From assembly GCF_037975245.1 (NCBI RefSeq), contig NC_092579.1, positions 20,032,666 to 20,096,665 of the forward strand: a stretch of DNA of 64,000 nt, in the 5' to 3' direction. This DNA comes from Apostichopus japonicus (lineage: Eukaryota > Echinodermata > Holothuroidea > Aspidochirotida > Stichopodidae). A program made the translations under genes and the position numbers. A model generated the notes under the pieces. That model saw nothing but the letters and a program-made list of their open reading frames with translations, did no database searches and was not told where the DNA came from. Positions 59,669 through 64,000 of this stretch are shown here, in pieces. The first letter of the stretch is position 1. Every line of letters starts with the position of its first letter.

Positions 59669-61765
59669 ACAGTACAAGGGCTTACCCAAAGATGTGTGTA
59701 GACGTCCCAAACCTTTGCACACTGTCTTGATTACATTACATTCAATCAGCTTGAAGTACTGTACTGACACCTGTGCAGTACAGTATACACATGTGCTGCC
59801 ATGCCAAGTTGTGTTGAAATCTTTCATAAGTCTGTCAATCAATGAAAGAACTGGTGTACATTTGTGCTGTTGTTCTTATCTTTCTGCCTGATGAACAAGA
59901 AAGAGAATGAACTAACTGTTTAGATTCAGTCTGCTACCAATACACTGTGGTTAGTTTTAAGCCAATTCCTCTGAGGCACCTCACAATAGCACTTAAGTTC
60001 TTCAAGTTCCATTATATCCACCATGATAAAGAGCAATGATTAAGTTTCCTTAAAGGTTGGTATTGTGTTCATAAACCTCTGTCCATATAGGTAGGGGCAT
60101 TATAAAGTGGTTTACCAGCCCCATTTATAAACTCATGATGGCTTAGCTGGTATTGAGAAGGAAGAGTGTTTATGTATGAAGGATGTGACAGAGCTCTGAG
60201 CTGCTTAGTACTGCACTGTAGAGTTGTTCTTGTGTTTCTCTGAAAGTGGGATAGTCTTCTTCATATGTCAGTGACATTCACAAAAGAAGCTGTTTGCTTT
60301 GGAATGTAAGCATCATTCCCTCTTCTCCCCCCCCCCCTTCTGCCTCATGGCTATCACACATGAGGGAATGTAGTGATGCCACAGGTAACAATGTCAAAAC
60401 CACTGAGCATTGGCCCTCTTCTTCCCCCCCCCCCACCCCATCTAAACCTTTCACCACAAGGCAGTTCCCTCACCTTCCTCTAGCACTGGAAGAGCTATGA
60501 ACACTATCTAACATCCTTCAAAAGGGTGAAATTATATACCTTTCATTGCACACAACTCCCTATCTTTTACCTCCTTCCAGACCCCCCCCCCACTCTCCCT
60601 CCCCTGGGAGTAATTTACAGTAGACAGAGCACTTAAGGGGAGTCTATGACCTAATTTGCATGCCAACTTGTTGGGAAGACGAACTCGAACTCTAGAGTTC
60701 GATCCACTCCTGTCTGCTAGGGACATATGAAGTACCTTAAGTGTTTGTTTTGCACCAGTTTGTGTTTTGCAGTAATACAGCGTACAATTTGCATGTAAAA
60801 GCACACTATGGCACAGCTGTTACTGTTACAATCACAGGTTTTAAGAAAGGTAAAAAAAAAATGGCTCTAGCTCTGGTTTGTTTTCTTGGCTCCATTGTTC
60901 CTTTTGTTCTCTTTAAATGAATAAGAAGTTCCCATCTGACCTCTTGATGGTGTTACCCTGCTCAACAAACACATTTCCAATAAACTCAACCCATGGGTTT
61001 AGTTCACACCTTCTTGTTGTGGTAGTGAGCAACAGGCTGGCTTGCAGGTGATGTTTATACGTGGGTTCCAGAAAAAAACATGGTAAAAGCGTCTGCGTAA
61101 ACTGTGCAGAATTTTTGAAGGATTATGTTTTTTTCTCACTCTGGGGACTTTTAAAAAATAATAACGAGATTTTCTTTGGGTTCGAAAGAAAACATTCCAG
61201 ACAGTTTGGACTCTGGGAAAAAATAATGTGAAATCTGAGTGTTAAAGTAAGATGCATTGTGAAATGTGAATGACATTTTTGTATGAATAGTTCTCCCTAG
61301 GTAGTGAATTTCCATACTTTAACCTGATATTGGTAAATTATATTAAATAGTTTTTATGCAAATAATATAAAACAGAAGTACTGAATATGGCAATTATATG
61401 CCAGTTTTTAAACTCTGGCCAAAGAAATTGTTAGCAATCTTTAGCTGTTCTTAAATTCATCATGCGGACTGTGCCGTATCTAGAATAAACTCAAGTGGCC
61501 AAATTTTTCAATAAATCTATTCTCTGGGATGCGACTTTCTTTGAAGTTTGCAGGACTGAGAACCAGGCAAGAAAATTTTTGTGTTGACCATCATCCTTTG
61601 CCTGCCACACCCCTTCCCTTCCCCACACGACAATTAAAAAATTATAGTAGTGCCCAACAATTAGGGTAAAGCCTGAAAATGAGGGGCACATTGTTTTGCT
61701 TGTTGATGAATGGCATCTTTATTTCCGTGTTTGCTCAAGTCATCATTTTGTACCCCGACAGTTAA

Positions 61766-61920
61766 TAATAATAATACTAAATAATAGTAAAGGAGACTTC
61801 TATAGCGCCAAATCAGTAGACAAAAGTCACTGCTCAAGGCGCTTTACAGAGAAAGCAGATTAATTTACAAAAGACCAAGTGAAAAGGTGGGTCTTAAGTA
61901 GTCTTTTGAATGTAGACTTT
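61766..61920 (+). repeat. TATAGCGCC...GGCGCTTTACA repeat, copy 2
   Basis: After AATAATAATAATAC comes TTCTATAGCGCCAAATCAG, then GCTCAAGGCGCTTTACAGAG. Word order matches the diverged copy at 36.2 kb. The layout resembles SINE-like repeats common in marine invertebrate genomes; the class is uncertain. Confidence 0.55.
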
Positions 61921-63653
61921 TCAATGTAGTTAAGACCCTATCAACTAAATATTGTAAAATCGCATTTGCTTTGGCACTCTCAAAGCATTGTCTGATACAT
62001 AGGGGTTGTATATAATTGACTAGCTAAATTTTGCCTTTTAGCAACGACATTTATTTATTGACAAGCCGTGTCCAGGGGAATAATTGAGTGTACAAATTTT
62101 GTGTAGGCTCAGCTTTGAAATTCTCTGGATTTTTGTCTCTTTTTGAAATATTATGGTTCCTGTGTACAAAAACTTTGCATTATCCCATGTTGCATATCAT
62201 TTTACAATGCAATACTAGATAAATTATTCCCTGGTGTCCAAGCAAGTTTTTTTGTATTAAAACACACTGACGATACTTGTAGCAAAATCTGACTTAACTT
62301 TTAGTGCCGGATAAAGTTATGAATGTCAGAGAACAAAGCCACCTTCATGGTTCGTTGTTTTGAATTCTTTGAACAGGAAATTGACTTTTCAAAGTGATTG
62401 AATTCACAGTCGGTGCCTATTGTTGGCACAGACCTTATTGTTGCGGCAATTGCATATCTCGAAGCGAAATCTTGCAGTTTTGAAAGGTTTTGACAAAATT
62501 AATACAATAGAAATTTGACATTTTGAGGTGTAAGTACATAAAGGTATAATATGGCAGTGTACTAGGAATAGGTTACATGAGAACTTAAGTAGTAAATTTC
62601 TATGCATTTGTGGGGGACCGAGTGTTGTAAGGGATGGGCAAAGTTTGGGAAAGAGTGCAAAGATTAAACCAGATGATATTAATAAGATTAGTGGCATTTG
62701 ATCGCTTGATCCCCAAACTGTTTAGATAAGAACCTGCTTCAAGAAAAGAGTACTGGTGAAACATACCAGATTAGTTAAAATCCTGGCTTTGAAAGACCTG
62801 TGCATTTCCAAGCTACAATACCCTATATAATAAATTACTACAAGAGAAATTTCAAACTTAGACTTGACATATTTTATGCTTTGTCCATATAATTCAATAT
62901 AAAAGTGTCTTAGTGAAATGTTTTTAAATGAATGCATTAATTTACCCATGATTAAAATCATATGATCTGTGGAAAAAATTGTCAAGTTTTTTCTAACCTG
63001 ACTCTTGTCTGGTGCTGTACATCATAAGTGTTGTAACATTACAGAAAACTTTTGTCAATTGGAGACGGAATGCAAAATGTTGTCAGTATAATGCACACTG
63101 TGACAACAAGATGCTTGAAGGTACTAATTATCATGAATGTGACAACTTGTGTGATAGTTTTAAAACCAGCAGGAATTAACAAGGTGATGATGACCAGTAC
63201 CACAAAAGAAATCCTCTAAGCAGAACAAATAAGCCCAGTTTCTCACAAAGTTGATGTGTGCAAATAATCTTGGCTGTCCTATCTAGCTAAGGCAAACTTT
63301 GTTTGTGTGAACAGGAATTCTCTGTGTTTTAACTTAATTTAATGAACTTGTTAGACTTAGTTTCCACCACAAAGTGGATGATAATGTGTAAATTTACTTA
63401 AGTTTAGAGAGCTTTCGTTTAACAGGACCTAGAGTGTAAACAGGAAGATACCCACACACATACACACAGATACATTGAGTCAGCGGAGTTTTGAAAGCAG
63501 CCACTCTGAGTTCTTGTCGGCATTTTTTTTTTCCTCAAACCTTAAGAGAATTCAGTGCAATTTTGTCTGTTTGTCCCTTTTGCAACCAGGCCTCACAGTT
63601 TGGTTGTCTGAAGAGCTAAGTTGGTTTGTCTGAGAAGATGAAGCAAGATAACA

Positions 63654-63749
63654 TGTACACTGTAGAAGGGATGTGTAGGTTTGGTGAATAGAACACCAAT
63701 TTGTACACTGCAGGAAAGATGTGTAGGTTTGGTGAATAGAACACCACCT
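63654..63749. repeat. 48-bp tandem duplication (2 copies)
   Basis: Units at 63654-63701 and 63702-63749 share GATGTGTAGGTTTGGTGAAT and AGAACACCA, with a few differences near the start of each unit. In frame the reverse strand reads a repeated SPNLHI peptide, but no gene is indicated. Confidence 0.85.
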
Positions 63750-64000
63750 TTATGGGGATTAATTTAATACCAAAGATCACACTAAAAGGCATTATTCTAG
63801 ACTTCTTAACCACATGAAGGCTAAAGAGCAATTAATAAATTCCTTATAAATCTGCCATATTTGATGCACATGTACGCTTTTCATTATAACACTAACAAAG
63901 TGAGTAACAGTACACTTAAATGACAAAATGGAAAAATTTCAAAAGTTTTGACTGTACTGTAATGTTGTGGACAATAGATACCTCAATACCCAAACTTGAC

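Larger units (their letters stand above)
59127..64000 (+). other. G-alpha intron 2 (continues past window edge)
   Basis: No exon matching the expected continuation was found in the remaining 4.9 kb, so the intron is at least that long. It contains a hAT-like MITE (59318-59660), several C-rich tracts (60.3-60.6 kb), a GCGCTTTACA repeat (61.8 kb) and a 48-bp tandem duplication (63654-63749). Confidence 0.7.

Noticed and set aside
60680-60705. tRNA B-box-like GAGTTCGA near 60.7 kb
   Set aside because: It is part of a palindrome (CGAACTCTAGAGTTCG) and no cloverleaf could be drawn around it.
63040-63110. Possible G-alpha exon 3 after ATTACAG at about 63043
   Set aside because: The open frame reads KTFVNWRRNAKCC, which does not resemble the conserved G-alpha helical-domain sequence expected there.

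Overview
This is a AT-rich eukaryotic (animal) genomic window with intron-split genes, GT-AG splice sites and many short repeats. There are no bacterial-type operons, RNA genes or CRISPR arrays. Three conserved metazoan genes can be reconstructed by joining exons by eye: a GRB2-type SH3-SH2-SH3 adaptor (minus strand, about 19.3-41.6 kb, 5 coding exons, 228 aa), a PTCD1-like mitochondrial pentatricopeptide-repeat protein (plus strand, about 45.5-54.2 kb, 10 coding exons, 780 aa), and the first two coding exons of a heterotrimeric G-protein alpha subunit (plus strand, 58.5-59.1 kb) whose remainder runs off the right edge. Every junction of the two complete genes keeps reading frame across a GT-AG intron. 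The repeat landscape (hAT-type MITEs, Penelope-like and LINE fragments, tRNA-derived SINE-like pieces, abundant TACTGTA and TAGGCCTA words) suggests a marine invertebrate. A deuterostome such as an echinoderm, possibly a sea cucumber, is my best guess, not a demonstrated assignment.

Layout. 1-12.9 kb: no recognisable coding exon; two hAT-like MITEs with perfect 8-bp target-site duplications, several small tandem duplications, and a duplicated 124-bp segment at 8.6-8.8 kb that carries a splice-donor-like site on the minus strand. 12.9-19.3 kb: downstream of GRB2, possibly a long 3' UTR plus flank, with a degenerate short-period satellite at 16.6-17.0 kb. 19.3-41.6 kb: GRB2. Its 18-kb intron 2 holds a 19-unit 53-bp minisatellite, a LINE 3' end with a (TGA)n tail, a SINE-like piece, inverted repeats and a TTAA-flanked MITE; intron 1 holds a decayed Penelope-like GIY-YIG fragment. 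41.6-45.5 kb: head-to-head spacer between GRB2 and PTCD1, likely containing both promoters. 45.5-54.2 kb: PTCD1, with a 385-bp tandem duplication just before exon 3. 54.2-58.5 kb: intergenic. 58.5-64 kb: start of the G-alpha gene and a long intron with a third hAT-like MITE.

The three genes are neighbours but not an obvious pathway. GRB2 couples phosphotyrosine receptors to Ras, PTCD1 acts in mitochondrial RNA metabolism, and G-alpha couples GPCRs to effectors. I found no convincing undescribed system. The most interesting material is in the repeats: the minisatellite, the hairpin/MITE family, and a dispersed repeat that carries a consensus 5' splice site.
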